Assembly (NCBI GenBank): GCA_903866255.1
Contig: CAIPMW010000108.1
Span: 1 to 34,372 of the forward strand
Reading direction: 5' to 3'
Origin: an uncultured Chlorobiaceae bacterium
Lineage (GTDB): Bacteria > Bacteroidota > Chlorobiia > Chlorobiales > Chlorobiaceae
DNA: 34,372 nucleotides
Part shown: piece by piece, positions 25,584 through 34,244 of the stretch
Numbering within the stretch: the first letter of the stretch is position 1
Layout of the letters: each line of letters opens with the position of its first letter
Translations under genes and position numbers: made by a program
The notes under the pieces: model-generated
The model's input: the letters and a program-made list of their open reading frames with translations, nothing else
Told to the model about the DNA's origin: nothing
The model's database searches: none

Positions 25584-26321
25584 ATGATAAATGTATTCAA
25601 TAAAATTAATAAATTTTTTTTGCTACTCAATAAATCATTATTTAGTGTTTTTGTAAGATTTCATTATTCTCAATTTGGAGAGGATATTGTTCTTGCTGAG
25701 CTGCTAAAAAATGAGCTTCGCGCTGGTTTTTTTGTAGATATTGGATGTTATCATCCAATAAAATACTCTAATACCTATAGACTCTATAAAAAAGGGTGGC
25801 GGGGTATAAATGTTGATATGGAAGAAGATAAAATTAGCCTTTTTAATATCATAAGGCCAGGAGATTATAATGTCTTGAGCGCTGTTTCTGATAAACAAGA
25901 GAATGTAACTCTTTATAGGTATGGTAAATATGGTGTTGGCTCGACAATTGATCCCGGTTGTGCAGCAAAAACAACTGAAAAAATTTTTGATAAACAACAG
26001 GTTTTAACAAAAACTCTTAATGAGATAATCGAAAAAAGTCCATATAAGGGAAACCAAATTGATATTCTTTCAATTGATGTCGAAGGCATGGATTTCCGGG
26101 TTTTGAATTCGCTTGATTTCGAATTATATAAGCCAAAAATTATTATTATTGAGGATCATAATACCAATATAGAGACAGTATTAAAAACAAATATCTCGAT
26201 TTTTCTCATAAATAAAGGGTATGTCTTGCGAAGCTGGACTTTTTACTCTTTAATATTTATTTTGCCAAATGCAGATATATTGAAAAAAAGAGAACATTTA
26301 TCAATGATAGATAAAAATTGA
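25584..26321 (+). CDS. FkbM-family methyltransferase (first of two)
   Basis: A 245-residue S-adenosylmethionine-dependent methyltransferase of the FkbM type, which commonly O-methylates sugars or polyketides. The SAM-binding motif is FVDIGCYHP (50-58) followed by the acidic strand end GINVDME (74-80). The conserved SIDVEGMD is at 163-170. An N-terminal hydrophobic patch (FFLLLNKSLFSVF) may be peripheral to the membrane. The gene is much more AT-rich than the exporter before it or the glycosyltransferases after it, and rich in AAA, AAT and ATA codons, which suggests recent transfer. It is followed after 50 bp by a second FkbM gene of the same composition. A glycan of the LPS core or O-chain is the likely substrate by context. 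Confidence 0.82.
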   Translation: MINVFNKINKFFLLLNKSLFSVFVRFHYSQFGEDIVLAELLKNELRAGFFVDIGCYHPIKYSNTYRLYKKGWRGINVDMEEDKISLFNIIRPGDYNVLSAVSDKQENVTLYRYGKYGVGSTIDPGCAAKTTEKIFDKQQVLTKTLNEIIEKSPYKGNQIDILSIDVEGMDFRVLNSLDFELYKPKIIIIEDHNTNIETVLKTNISIFLINKGYVLRSWTFYSLIFILPNADILKKREHLSMIDKN

Positions 26322-26371
26322 AATTAATTATAAACATCTAACCATATTGAATTGTCTTAGATACTGGAAAT

Positions 26372-27217
26372 ATGCCTAAAATATTGGAAAAAATCGGAGA
26401 TAATATCCTCTCAAAAGTTAATTTTACAATAAAAAGAAAATTAAATAATAAGAATATTTTTATTCCGGTTATTAATGGTGTGAAAGTTGGTGTAAGTGGA
26501 GAAAAATGGATGTCAGGAGTTCTGAAGGAAGTTTTTAAATATGCTTCTGAAGGCACTTTTTATGATGTTGGAATAAATCTTGGTCAAACCATGATAAAGG
26601 TTATGACCTTAAATGAAAATATAAGCTATGTTGGTTTTGAACCAAATCCATCTTGCTTGTGTTATTTGCAATACCTTATTTCTGCAAATAAATGGTACCA
26701 TAATATTGTAGTTCCAGTTGGGCTTGCAGATTCTGATCGTTTGTTGCCTTTATATGGCTCTGGTGACACAGATCCAGAATCAACAATTATTAAAGAGTTA
26801 CGGCCAACAGGCAATTTTGTGCTGAAAATTGTTCCTGTTTTTCGTTATGAGTCAATTAAAAAGGATCTTTTCAATAAAAAGGTTTCTGTGGTAAAAATTG
26901 ATGTGGAAGGTTCGGAATTAGAGGTTATAATAAGTTTGAGTTCGCTGATTGATAAAGATCGACCCATAGTCATTATGGAGGTATTGCCCCGTCAGCATGA
27001 TGATCCGTTTAAATCCAATCGTAATAAAAAAATGATTGATTTAATGAAGAATCTTCAGTATTCTTTTTATCGAATAGTAAAATCATCTCATGATACTTAT
27101 GCGGGGATAGCTGCTGTTAGTGATGTTGGTGATTATGATGATCCTGTCATGAAAGACCATATTGTGATTCCAAATGAACAGGTGACAAGAATAAAAAATG
27201 TAATGACTATTATATAG
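26372..27217 (+). CDS. FkbM-family methyltransferase (second of two)
   Basis: A 281-residue FkbM-type SAM-dependent methyltransferase. Motif I is FYDVGINLGQT (63-73), the next acidic strand is YVGFEPNP (86-93), and the KIDVEGSELE block is at 175-184. It shares the fold but little sequence with the preceding FkbM gene, so this is probably not a recent duplication. It has the same strong AT bias and codon use as its neighbour. The GT9 gene begins 18 bp downstream with a return to normal composition, placing the edge of the AT-rich block sharply near 27220. Likely to methylate a sugar of the surface glycan built by the neighbouring transferases. Confidence 0.82.
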   Translation: MPKILEKIGDNILSKVNFTIKRKLNNKNIFIPVINGVKVGVSGEKWMSGVLKEVFKYASEGTFYDVGINLGQTMIKVMTLNENISYVGFEPNPSCLCYLQYLISANKWYHNIVVPVGLADSDRLLPLYGSGDTDPESTIIKELRPTGNFVLKIVPVFRYESIKKDLFNKKVSVVKIDVEGSELEVIISLSSLIDKDRPIVIMEVLPRQHDDPFKSNRNKKMIDLMKNLQYSFYRIVKSSHDTYAGIAAVSDVGDYDDPVMKDHIVIPNEQVTRIKNVMTII

Positions 27218-27235
27218 GCGTGCTTTTCGAAAAGT

Positions 27236-28321
27236 ATGAAATTCACTCCCCAAAGCATTCTCATTATCGTTCAACGCTCCAACGGTGATGTCTTTTTGAG
27301 TTCACCATTGATTGATGCGCTTTTTTGTGCTTATGGCAGTCCACGCATAGATCTTTTGGTCAACAGTGATACTCTTGCCATAGCGGAGACTCTCCCGCAT
27401 ATTGACCGGATACATGTATTTTCCTATAAAGCCGCAGGAAAGGGTCGGGGAACCCAGACTACAGACTTGCTCAAAAAAATTACCCGTCGTTACGATTTGA
27501 GCATCAATCTTACGGCGAGCGATCGCTCTGTGCTGTTTGCGCTGGTTGCCGGACGACAGGCTATCAGTGCAGTGGAACCTGACCGGAAAAAATCGTGGTG
27601 GAAGCGCTTGCTTCTGTCGGCGCATTACGATTTCGATTCCCGCCAGCACATCATCGAGAACAACACTACAGCTCTTGACTTGCTGGGTATTGGCTCTGGC
27701 AAACCGACGGTTCGTTCGTATTATTCTGAGATGGCATCCAAAAGAGTCGGCAGGATGCTGGTTGAACGAGGTATTCGCGAATTTGTTATCGTTCATCCTG
27801 GTGCGCAGTACGACTACAAGGTCTATCCGGAAAAACTCCGCAATAAGCTACTCGAACGACTTGATAGCCTTGGTGTACCACTCGTTGTTACAGGGTCGAA
27901 AAGCGTGCTTGATCTGGAGATTAAACGGGGGCTTCCGAAGTTTGCCAATCTCCATGATTTTATCGGTTTGACCAGCATGGAGGAGCTGATTGCGCTTAGT
28001 GAGCGATCAATTGCCTATATTGGGGCGGATACGCTGACGATGCACATTGCGGCATCGCAGAACAAAAGGATTTTTGCCATTTATGGGCCGACCATACTCA
28101 GTATGTGGTCGCCGTGGTGCAATGATCTCCGTAAGGGGACCCGAATGAACAGGCCAGTGCAGACCTACGGGAATGCCACTGTCTTTCAGGCAGACATGCC
28201 TTGCGTTGCCTGTGGAAAGGCGGGTTGTGACGATCATCATGGTGCAAGTGAGTGCTTGAGCCATATTTCTCCAGATGTCATCTTTAACCAAATCAGCGAG
28301 TGGCTAACAACATATCGGTAA
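27236..28321 (+). CDS. Glycosyltransferase family 9 (heptosyltransferase-like)
   Basis: A 361-residue GT9 transferase of the ADP-heptose:LPS heptosyltransferase type, acting at the cytoplasmic face of the inner membrane. The N-terminal ILIIVQRSNGDVFLSSPLI matches the family start, where the usual basic/Gly-Asp acceptor site occurs. The sugar-nucleotide site IGADTLTMHIAAS is at about 262-274, with IYGPT close after. A C-terminal Cys cluster (MPCVACGKAGCDDHH) is common in GT9 proteins. Its stop overlaps the next gene by 22 bp, so the run is likely a single operon. The donor sugar is inferred from the family. Confidence 0.88.
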   Translation: MKFTPQSILIIVQRSNGDVFLSSPLIDALFCAYGSPRIDLLVNSDTLAIAETLPHIDRIHVFSYKAAGKGRGTQTTDLLKKITRRYDLSINLTASDRSVLFALVAGRQAISAVEPDRKKSWWKRLLLSAHYDFDSRQHIIENNTTALDLLGIGSGKPTVRSYYSEMASKRVGRMLVERGIREFVIVHPGAQYDYKVYPEKLRNKLLERLDSLGVPLVVTGSKSVLDLEIKRGLPKFANLHDFIGLTSMEELIALSERSIAYIGADTLTMHIAASQNKRIFAIYGPTILSMWSPWCNDLRKGTRMNRPVQTYGNATVFQADMPCVACGKAGCDDHHGASECLSHISPDVIFNQISEWLTTYR

Positions 28322-29058
28322 CTGTCCTTACCAAAAATTCCGAAGCCTGGATTGGCGAGTGTCTGAGTGCTCTTGAAGTGTTTGCCGAGGTGGTGATCAT
28401 CGACAATGGTTCGACTGACGATACAATATCCATCGCTACGGGTTTCAGAAATGTGGCCCTCTATGAGCATCCATTTATAGGGTTTGGCCCGCTGAAAAAC
28501 CTGGCAGTTGATAAAGCCTCTAACGACTGGATTTTGTCGGTTGACAGCGACGAGGTTGTTACGCCGGAGCTGGCCAGTGAGATTCTGAGTCTCAATCTTG
28601 ATTGTAACCGACTTTATGCCATAGAGCGCGACAACTATTACCATCGTCGCCTCATCCGGGGCTGCGGCTGGCAGAACGACATTGTCCAGCGCCTTTTCAA
28701 CAGGAAGAGCACCCGATTTAACGGGAAGTTGATCCATGAAGGACTCGAAAAAAAAGAGAACCTGAAAACAGAGATTTTACAGGGCAAGCTGAAGCATTAC
28801 AGCTACGACAATGCGTCGCAGCTTATCCATAAAATGCAGCAATACTCTTCACTCTGGGCTGAGGAGCATCAGGGCAATACACAAGCATCACCTTTCAAGG
28901 CACTATTGACGGGAATGTTAACTTTTTTTAAGTCATACGTGCTCAAGAACGGGTGGGTTTATGGTTACGAGGGACTGTTGATCTCGATTTCAAACGCAAA
29001 TGGTGCTTTTTATAAATACATCAAGCTTTATGAAGCCGACAGCTCACATCGCCTGTAG
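28300..29058 (+). CDS. Glycosyltransferase family 2 (WaaE/KdtX-like)
   Basis: A 252-residue GT2 transferase. The GT-A fold is seen as SVTVLTKNSEAWIGECL, nucleotide-binding DNGST at 35-39 and the DxD-type metal site VDSDE (81-85), then WQNDIVQRLFN and an HEGLE block typical of WaaE/KdtX-like beta-glucosyltransferases acting on LPS core. The GTG start at 28300 lies inside the end of the GT9 gene (22-bp overlap), and the end overlaps the next gene's ATG by 29 bp. The tight overlaps imply co-translation of core-synthesis enzymes. Confidence 0.88.
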   Translation: MANNISVTVLTKNSEAWIGECLSALEVFAEVVIIDNGSTDDTISIATGFRNVALYEHPFIGFGPLKNLAVDKASNDWILSVDSDEVVTPELASEILSLNLDCNRLYAIERDNYYHRRLIRGCGWQNDIVQRLFNRKSTRFNGKLIHEGLEKKENLKTEILQGKLKHYSYDNASQLIHKMQQYSSLWAEEHQGNTQASPFKALLTGMLTFFKSYVLKNGWVYGYEGLLISISNANGAFYKYIKLYEADSSHRL

Positions 29059-29848
29059 TCTTGTTATAACGACCTATAACTCGCCCGACGTGCTTGACCT
29101 TGCTATCCGGAGTGCCCTTGCCCAATCGGAGCCACCCTGTGAAATCATTGTCGCTGACGATGGCAGTACGAGTGATACCGCAATACTCGTTGAAGCTCAT
29201 AACGCAGCCTCCAGGATACCGGTTACTCATGTGTGGCAGGAAGACCGGGGGTTCCGGGCTGCCGCATCACGAAATGGGGCAATTGCTGCCGCAAGGGGCA
29301 ATTATATTGTTATCATCGATGGGGATATGTTGCTGCATAGCGACTTTATCAGGGATCATAAACGAATGGCGCTTAAGGGTACTTTCATCCAGGGGTCGAG
29401 GGTGCTGCTTTCAATGGAGAACACCCGCCAGCGGCTTGAAACAAGGCGGATCTCTGTTTCCCTGTTCGAAAAGGGGCTTGGAAATCGTAAAAATGCGGTG
29501 CGTTCTCCTCTCTTGTCAAGGCTTTTTGTTATGAAGGGTCGTGCGCTGAACGGAATAAGAAGCTGTAACATGTCGTTTTTCAGGGAGGATTGTCTTCGGG
29601 TCAACGGATTCAATGAGGATTTTGTCGGGTGGGGACGTGAAGATAGCGAATTTGCTGTTCGACTTATTAATTGTGGTATTTTTCGGCGCAATGTCAGGTT
29701 CAGTGCCATAGCATACCATCTCTGGCACAAGGAAAACTTGAGACACTCGATAGCACAAAATGATCAAAGGCTTGAACAGGCTATTGCTGGCAAGCTGACC
29801 AAAAGTCCGAACGGCATTGACAAGTATCTGGTAAACAAAAAATCATGA
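29030..29848 (+). CDS. Glycosyltransferase family 2 with galactosyltransferase C-terminal region
   Basis: A 272-residue GT2 transferase. DDGST is at 43-47, and the metal site lies in IIDGDMLLH. The C-terminal half has the GWGREDSEF block (200-208), seen in chondroitin-polymerase and beta-1,4-galactosyltransferase-like proteins, which selects donor and acceptor. The ATG at 29030 begins MKPTAHIACSLVITTYNSPD; the open frame from 29000 would add only ten residues that overlap the previous gene. The stop overlaps the next ATG by 4 bp. It probably adds a hexose to the LPS core or another glycan; the exact sugar cannot be read from the sequence. Confidence 0.88.
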   Translation: MKPTAHIACSLVITTYNSPDVLDLAIRSALAQSEPPCEIIVADDGSTSDTAILVEAHNAASRIPVTHVWQEDRGFRAAASRNGAIAAARGNYIVIIDGDMLLHSDFIRDHKRMALKGTFIQGSRVLLSMENTRQRLETRRISVSLFEKGLGNRKNAVRSPLLSRLFVMKGRALNGIRSCNMSFFREDCLRVNGFNEDFVGWGREDSEFAVRLINCGIFRRNVRFSAIAYHLWHKENLRHSIAQNDQRLEQAIAGKLTKSPNGIDKYLVNKKS

Positions 29849-30711
29849 AAATCAGCGCGTTTACCTTCATCAAAAATGGAGCGATTTTTGGCTTTCCTTA
29901 TATAGAATCGATTTGTTCCGTACTGCCAATTGTCGATGAATTTGTTGTCAACGTCGGCGAAAGCGATGATGACACCCTCGGCAAGATTAAGGAACTCAAT
30001 GATCCAAAGATACGGATTATTCAGTCGTGCTGGAACGACAAGATGAAGGTTGGCGGCTATGTTTATGGGCAGCAGAAAATGATTGCCCAATTTAATTGCA
30101 CTGGTGACTGGGCATTTTATCTTGAAGGAGACGAAATTGTTCATGAGAACGATCTGAAAAAAATCGTTGACGCCTGTCGGAACCATCTGGACAATGAGCG
30201 GGTCGAGGCGTTAACCTTTGACTATTACCATTTTTATGGTAATGCGAACAGTTATCTTGATTCACCCGGATGGTATCGGAGGGAGGCCAGGATAATCAGA
30301 AATTCCATAAGGTCTTATGCCCCGGACGGACTGTACTGGCATGTGCTGACCAGCAAAAGCAAAATTGCCCGCTATCCTAATGCCGTCCATACTGGTGCAT
30401 CAATATACCACTATGGGTGGGTGCGGAGCCAGGAGGAGATGAATCGGAAATCGGAGCATGTGCAGAAGTATTGGAATAAAAATCATCGGCGAATTGACTA
30501 TGGCGAGATAGACCAAAAGATTATCTGTCAGTTTGCCGGTTCTCATCCAGCAATTATACGTGAATGGCTTCCGAAAGAGGAAGGGCTCTTTCGTGCTAAT
30601 CCTGGTCACCTGCTCACTCCTCGGGAGAAAAAGCATCGGTTCATGTTACGTTTTGAACGCTGGTTCGGACTGGAGCTGAGTAAAAAACATTTCATTATCA
30701 TCAAACCCTGA
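29845..30711 (+). CDS. GT2-like glycosyltransferase
   Basis: A 288-residue protein of the GT-A/GT2 type. The N-terminus KISAFTFIKNGAIFGFPYIE, the VGESDDDT block at 37-44 (in the place of the nucleotide-binding Asp motif) and LEGDE at 93-97 (in the place of DxD) support a glycosyltransferase. It lacks the textbook DDGS signature, so it belongs to a divergent branch. YYHFYGN and the HYGWVRSQEEM block later in the protein are typical of that branch in Bacteroidota-like genomes, as I remember. It starts 4 bp inside the previous gene. The donor and acceptor are unknown. Confidence 0.75.
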   Translation: MKISAFTFIKNGAIFGFPYIESICSVLPIVDEFVVNVGESDDDTLGKIKELNDPKIRIIQSCWNDKMKVGGYVYGQQKMIAQFNCTGDWAFYLEGDEIVHENDLKKIVDACRNHLDNERVEALTFDYYHFYGNANSYLDSPGWYRREARIIRNSIRSYAPDGLYWHVLTSKSKIARYPNAVHTGASIYHYGWVRSQEEMNRKSEHVQKYWNKNHRRIDYGEIDQKIICQFAGSHPAIIREWLPKEEGLFRANPGHLLTPREKKHRFMLRFERWFGLELSKKHFIIIKP

Positions 30712-30836
30712 TTACTGATATGTGCCTGCCAGATTGCCTCCACGGTAATTCCCGAAACAATATATAGTCGTCTACTCGCGTCGCTCGGGGCATTTTTCGT
30801 GCGTCAGGGCACTGCTCAACCATACATACTCTTATT

Positions 30837-31781
30837 ATGAACTCTTCGATTATTCTTCTGCCGAATTGGATAGGAGATATGCTTCTTGCGCTTTCAATCG
30901 TTGCCAGACTTCCCGAGCATCGTCGTTCAAACACCACTCTTCTGGTTCCAAAGCAGATGGGTGGTTTGGTCAGGATGTTGTGCGATCTTCCCCAGATTCT
31001 GTTTGCCCGAAGCGATGAGGCAGAGAGAAGATCTACAGTGGCTGCCGTTCGTCGCGGGCGCTTCAATACGATCTACCTGTTGCCATTCTCATTTTCTTCA
31101 GCTTGGTTTGCGATGAAGGCAGGTGTGCCTGTCAGAAGAGGCTTGTCTCGCGAAATGAGGCGATTTCTGTTAACCGATCCGTTGTCAGGAAGCATCAGGG
31201 ACAAGTCGGCCCATATCACACAAGAGTATGCCAAAATTCTTGAAATGCCATATTTTTCATCCGAAGAGTGGAATGGTGTAACGGTAAAGCCAGATACAAC
31301 ATATTCTGGATCCATTGTTTACTGTCCCGGTGCAGCTTATGGGCCTGCAAAAAAATGGCCTCATTTTCCTGAACTGGCGATCTTGCAGGAGGGTTATAAC
31401 ATTGTTGTGCTCGGAACAAGTGCTGATCGGGAATCGGCACAGGAGATCTTTCGAATGGCGCCTGAAAGGACTACAGACCTGACCGGAAAAACTTCGCTGA
31501 CTGAGGCTGCGGCTCTCATGTCCGGCGCCCATGCAGTCATCTCGAACGACTCGGGGTTGATGCATCTTGCCGCTTACATAGGTACTCCCGTTATCGGGCT
31601 GTTTGGTTCCACCAGTCCGGTATGGACTCGTCCCATCGGGAAAAAAAGCATTGCGATGAATGTTCCAGAGCCATGCACTCCCTGCTTCGAACACACCTGC
31701 AGGTATCAGCACTATCGGTGTCTCGAAAATATTACACCGGATGCAGTGTGTGATGCGATGGAAAAGCTTTGCAGAGTCTGA
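30837..31781 (+). CDS. waaF: Lipopolysaccharide heptosyltransferase II-like (GT9)
   Basis: A 314-residue GT9 enzyme close to WaaF, which adds the second heptose to the LPS inner core. The N-terminus SIILLPNWIGDMLLALSIV contains the PNWIGD signature (9-14) that separates WaaF from WaaC. SNDSGLMHLAA is at about 236-246 and GLFGSTSP shortly after, both for the ADP-heptose site. A C-terminal Cys cluster (EPCTPCFEHTC) is present. It is preceded by a 125-bp gap that may hold its own promoter, although none is obvious, and it is the last plus-strand gene before the convergent ligase gene. Confidence 0.88.
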   Translation: MNSSIILLPNWIGDMLLALSIVARLPEHRRSNTTLLVPKQMGGLVRMLCDLPQILFARSDEAERRSTVAAVRRGRFNTIYLLPFSFSSAWFAMKAGVPVRRGLSREMRRFLLTDPLSGSIRDKSAHITQEYAKILEMPYFSSEEWNGVTVKPDTTYSGSIVYCPGAAYGPAKKWPHFPELAILQEGYNIVVLGTSADRESAQEIFRMAPERTTDLTGKTSLTEAAALMSGAHAVISNDSGLMHLAAYIGTPVIGLFGSTSPVWTRPIGKKSIAMNVPEPCTPCFEHTCRYQHYRCLENITPDAVCDAMEKLCRV

Positions 31782-31901
31782 TCCGGCTGGCTGGTCGAGG
31801 CAGGCCTTTTTGGCGGTCGGCTCTTCAGCTTTTCGGGTTTATTGCCATGGGAGTGATGGAGATTGTAAGTACCTTTTATTTTATGGTTTTATGGTGTCCC
31901 G

Positions 31902-33116
31902 TCAGCTATAATCATTGTAGAGTATGGCACTGAAAAAGATGAACAGCATTGTGGTAAAGTGCCCAAGCAGGTAACAGTCGCTCAGCATGATGACCGCAAA
32001 CAGGATTGGCAGGGTGAGACCAAAATGTTTTTGGAGCGCCACATTGGAATGCAAGGAGATTCTGATTTCCGCATAAAGGATTGACAGAAGCGATGCGAGG
32101 CCGATCACTCCGAACTGTACCATTTCGAGAATATACATGTTATGGGGGTGGGAAGTGGCGAGAAGTGTCGGTGTGTTGCGTTTATTGACCGTTTCGTACT
32201 CGCGGCTGAAGTCTCCTGTGCCGACGCCGAACAGGGGATTATTCTGGATAATCTCGAAGGAATTTTTCGTAAAGGCAATTCTAAGACCGACGGAGGTGTT
32301 GTTGCCGTCGCCATAGTGTTCAATTTCTGAAATGGCCAGCTTGATCCTGTCTCTGAAAGTACTGCTGACGTTGTAGATCATGAAAGTAAATACTGGAAGT
32401 GCGATAGCCGTAATCGTGAGGGCGCGAAGCAGGTTTTTGCTGTAGTACTGGAAGATGACGATGCCGATCATGACAAAGAAAATGATCTGTCCAGCTCGCC
32501 CGTTGGTCATAAATAAGTTGATTGAGAGGAACAGTGCAGCCATTGCAGAAAATTGCTTTTTCCTGTTTCCTGACGCCGGATCGAGCAGCAGGTAAAAGAG
32601 CGCTATATAGATGGCGATAGTCAGAAAAGGGGAGTAGGAGATGCGTCCCATGAATGCAATTGGATCACCTTCGTCGGTCATGTAGTGGCTCGGAGGGATG
32701 ACCTGGAACCACATGAGAAATGACAAAGCACAACTTATCAGCATGGCTGCCATGAATGCGCCGATTGCGGTTTCGGCTGACTGTCTGTTGAAAGCCATCA
32801 TGAAGACGGGCAGAAACAGCAGAATGGATTCTTTGGCGATAATATGTAAGCCGGTCGGCAGGTCGCTGGTCCAGATGAGCCCGATGAGGTGCAGCAGCAA
32901 GAAGGCGAGTATTGCCCGGATTAACATATTGTTGCGTATCTTTTCGATGTCATTTCTGAAATTTGCCTGTATCAGCCAGAGCAGTACGATTATCACTCCC
33001 AAGATGTTTGGGAGTGCTACCGAGATGGGCAAAAAAAAGCCGAAAGCAATGAGGAGCAGCGAGTTCAGATTGTAAAGCGTTGTTTTAACATTGCTTTTTT
33101 GGAGTGCCGTGTTCAT
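31902..33116 (-). CDS. O-antigen ligase/polymerase-like membrane protein (WaaL/Wzy)
   Basis: A 404-residue polytopic membrane protein with about ten to twelve hydrophobic segments, of the O-antigen ligase family (Wzy_C). The large periplasmic loop holds NNPLFGVGTGDFSREYE and then TSHPHNMYILEMVQFGVIG; the H-x-x-N/HN block is the catalytic region in WaaL proteins. Such proteins join O-chain to lipid A-core at the periplasmic face, or polymerise O-units. With LPS core genes convergent to it, ligase is preferred over polymerase. It begins 49 bp after the GT9 gene on the same strand and is probably co-transcribed with it. Confidence 0.85.
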   Translation of the reverse strand: MNTALQKSNVKTTLYNLNSLLLIAFGFFLPISVALPNILGVIIVLLWLIQANFRNDIEKIRNNMLIRAILAFLLLHLIGLIWTSDLPTGLHIIAKESILLFLPVFMMAFNRQSAETAIGAFMAAMLISCALSFLMWFQVIPPSHYMTDEGDPIAFMGRISYSPFLTIAIYIALFYLLLDPASGNRKKQFSAMAALFLSINLFMTNGRAGQIIFFVMIGIVIFQYYSKNLLRALTITAIALPVFTFMIYNVSSTFRDRIKLAISEIEHYGDGNNTSVGLRIAFTKNSFEIIQNNPLFGVGTGDFSREYETVNKRNTPTLLATSHPHNMYILEMVQFGVIGLASLLSILYAEIRISLHSNVALQKHFGLTLPILFAVIMLSDCYLLGHFTTMLFIFFSAILYNDYS

Positions 33117-33165
33117 TTATTTCAATTCTTTGGTTGTGGGCAATGAAAATTTTCCGATACTTAAT

Positions 33166-34182
33166 TCATTGTCTCTGGTGAGCATGGGTGAATTTGTGTA
33201 CAGGCACTCTTTCAAGCATTCTGCTCAGGCCCCTCTTTACGACATGGTTTTCGATATCGATCACGTCGGGTGTTGGCGAGACGATGACCTCCTGTTGTGT
33301 GCTCAAGGGGGAGAACTCTTTACTGTCAGCCGGATTCTGCCTGTACAGGGCTACCAGAGGGGTGTCGGAGCATGCGGCGATGTGTACCAGTGACGTGTCG
33401 GGGGTGACGAGAAACTTGAGTTTTTCCACGATCAGCCAGACCTCATAGAGATTCAGTGTTGATGGTGAGGGCAGAACGTTGTTGTACGGCTTCTCCAGTT
33501 TCCTTTTTTCAACAATCTCTCCGGGTGCAGAAAAAATGACAAACCTCTCTTCAGGGAAGCTTCTGATGAGTTCGGACCACTGTTCGAACGTTCGATGGCC
33601 ACCGGGAGTGCCAGCGCTGATATTTATGCCTATATATGATGCTGGAGGAAGCGTTTCCAGGAATGAAGTGATTTCAGTCGAAACCGGCATTTTTGGTATG
33701 TAAGGGGGGCAAGGTTGCTGTGGTGCGTTATCGATTACCCCCATCAGCGCAAGGTTCCTCGTCGATTCATGAACGCCAGGTCCGAGATCGATGAGGTGGT
33801 TATAGAGGGTTTCGTGCCCGGTGTTACGATGGCTTACCTTGTATTTTGCCCGTATGATCAATGATTGAATATAAAAATGGGTTGATGGATGGTTTTTCGG
33901 ATTGAACAAGAGATCGTATTTGTGGGGGAAAAACTTGAAAAGGTATCTTTTCAGGTCACGTTTTGCATGATAGACTGCGGTCACATTGGAATCTGCGCTG
34001 AAAAAATCAAAAATGATCCGGGTGAAAGCAATAATATAGATGGAGAGTTCAGGATATTTTTTTCGAAGGGCGGCGATCAGCGGGGTAAGCATGATAGCGT
34101 CTCCGTAGCATTCTCTGGCAAGAATAACAACACTCCTGAGTTTGCCATCAAAGAGAGATGCCGATTGTCTGCGTCTGCCCAT
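33166..34182 (-). CDS. Glycosyltransferase family 9 (heptosyltransferase-like)
   Basis: A GT9 transferase of 338 residues. Family landmarks are VVILARECYGDAIMLTPLI near the start, ISAGTPGGHRTFEQW in the middle, VTPDTSLVHIAACSDTP as the donor site, and ALYRQNP after it. The ATG at 34182 is chosen; the TTG at 34203 would add seven residues. It is a third GT9 gene in the locus and differs from the other two, lacking their C-terminal Cys cluster. It is the first gene of the minus-strand pair with the ligase-like gene. Confidence 0.85.
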   Translation of the reverse strand: MGRRRQSASLFDGKLRSVVILARECYGDAIMLTPLIAALRKKYPELSIYIIAFTRIIFDFFSADSNVTAVYHAKRDLKRYLFKFFPHKYDLLFNPKNHPSTHFYIQSLIIRAKYKVSHRNTGHETLYNHLIDLGPGVHESTRNLALMGVIDNAPQQPCPPYIPKMPVSTEITSFLETLPPASYIGINISAGTPGGHRTFEQWSELIRSFPEERFVIFSAPGEIVEKRKLEKPYNNVLPSPSTLNLYEVWLIVEKLKFLVTPDTSLVHIAACSDTPLVALYRQNPADSKEFSPLSTQQEVIVSPTPDVIDIENHVVKRGLSRMLERVPVHKFTHAHQRQ

Positions 34183-34211
34183 GACTTTAGTGGTTGAAAA
34201 CAAGTTTGTGG

Positions 34212-34244
34212 TGAATTATTCAGCTATTTAGCCTGAATTATTCA
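34212..34244. repeat. Two 11-bp direct repeats, 22 bp apart
   Basis: TGAATTATTCA occurs at 34212-34222 and 34234-34244, 22 bp start to start, about two helical turns. Each copy is nearly palindromic. They lie 30-60 bp upstream of the GT9 start at 34182 (minus strand), where a regulator would bind. The sequence is AT-rich, so chance is possible. Confidence 0.35.

Noticed and set aside
31782-31901. Terminator between the convergent waaF and ligase genes
   Set aside because: No stem with a U run is visible in the 120-bp gap.
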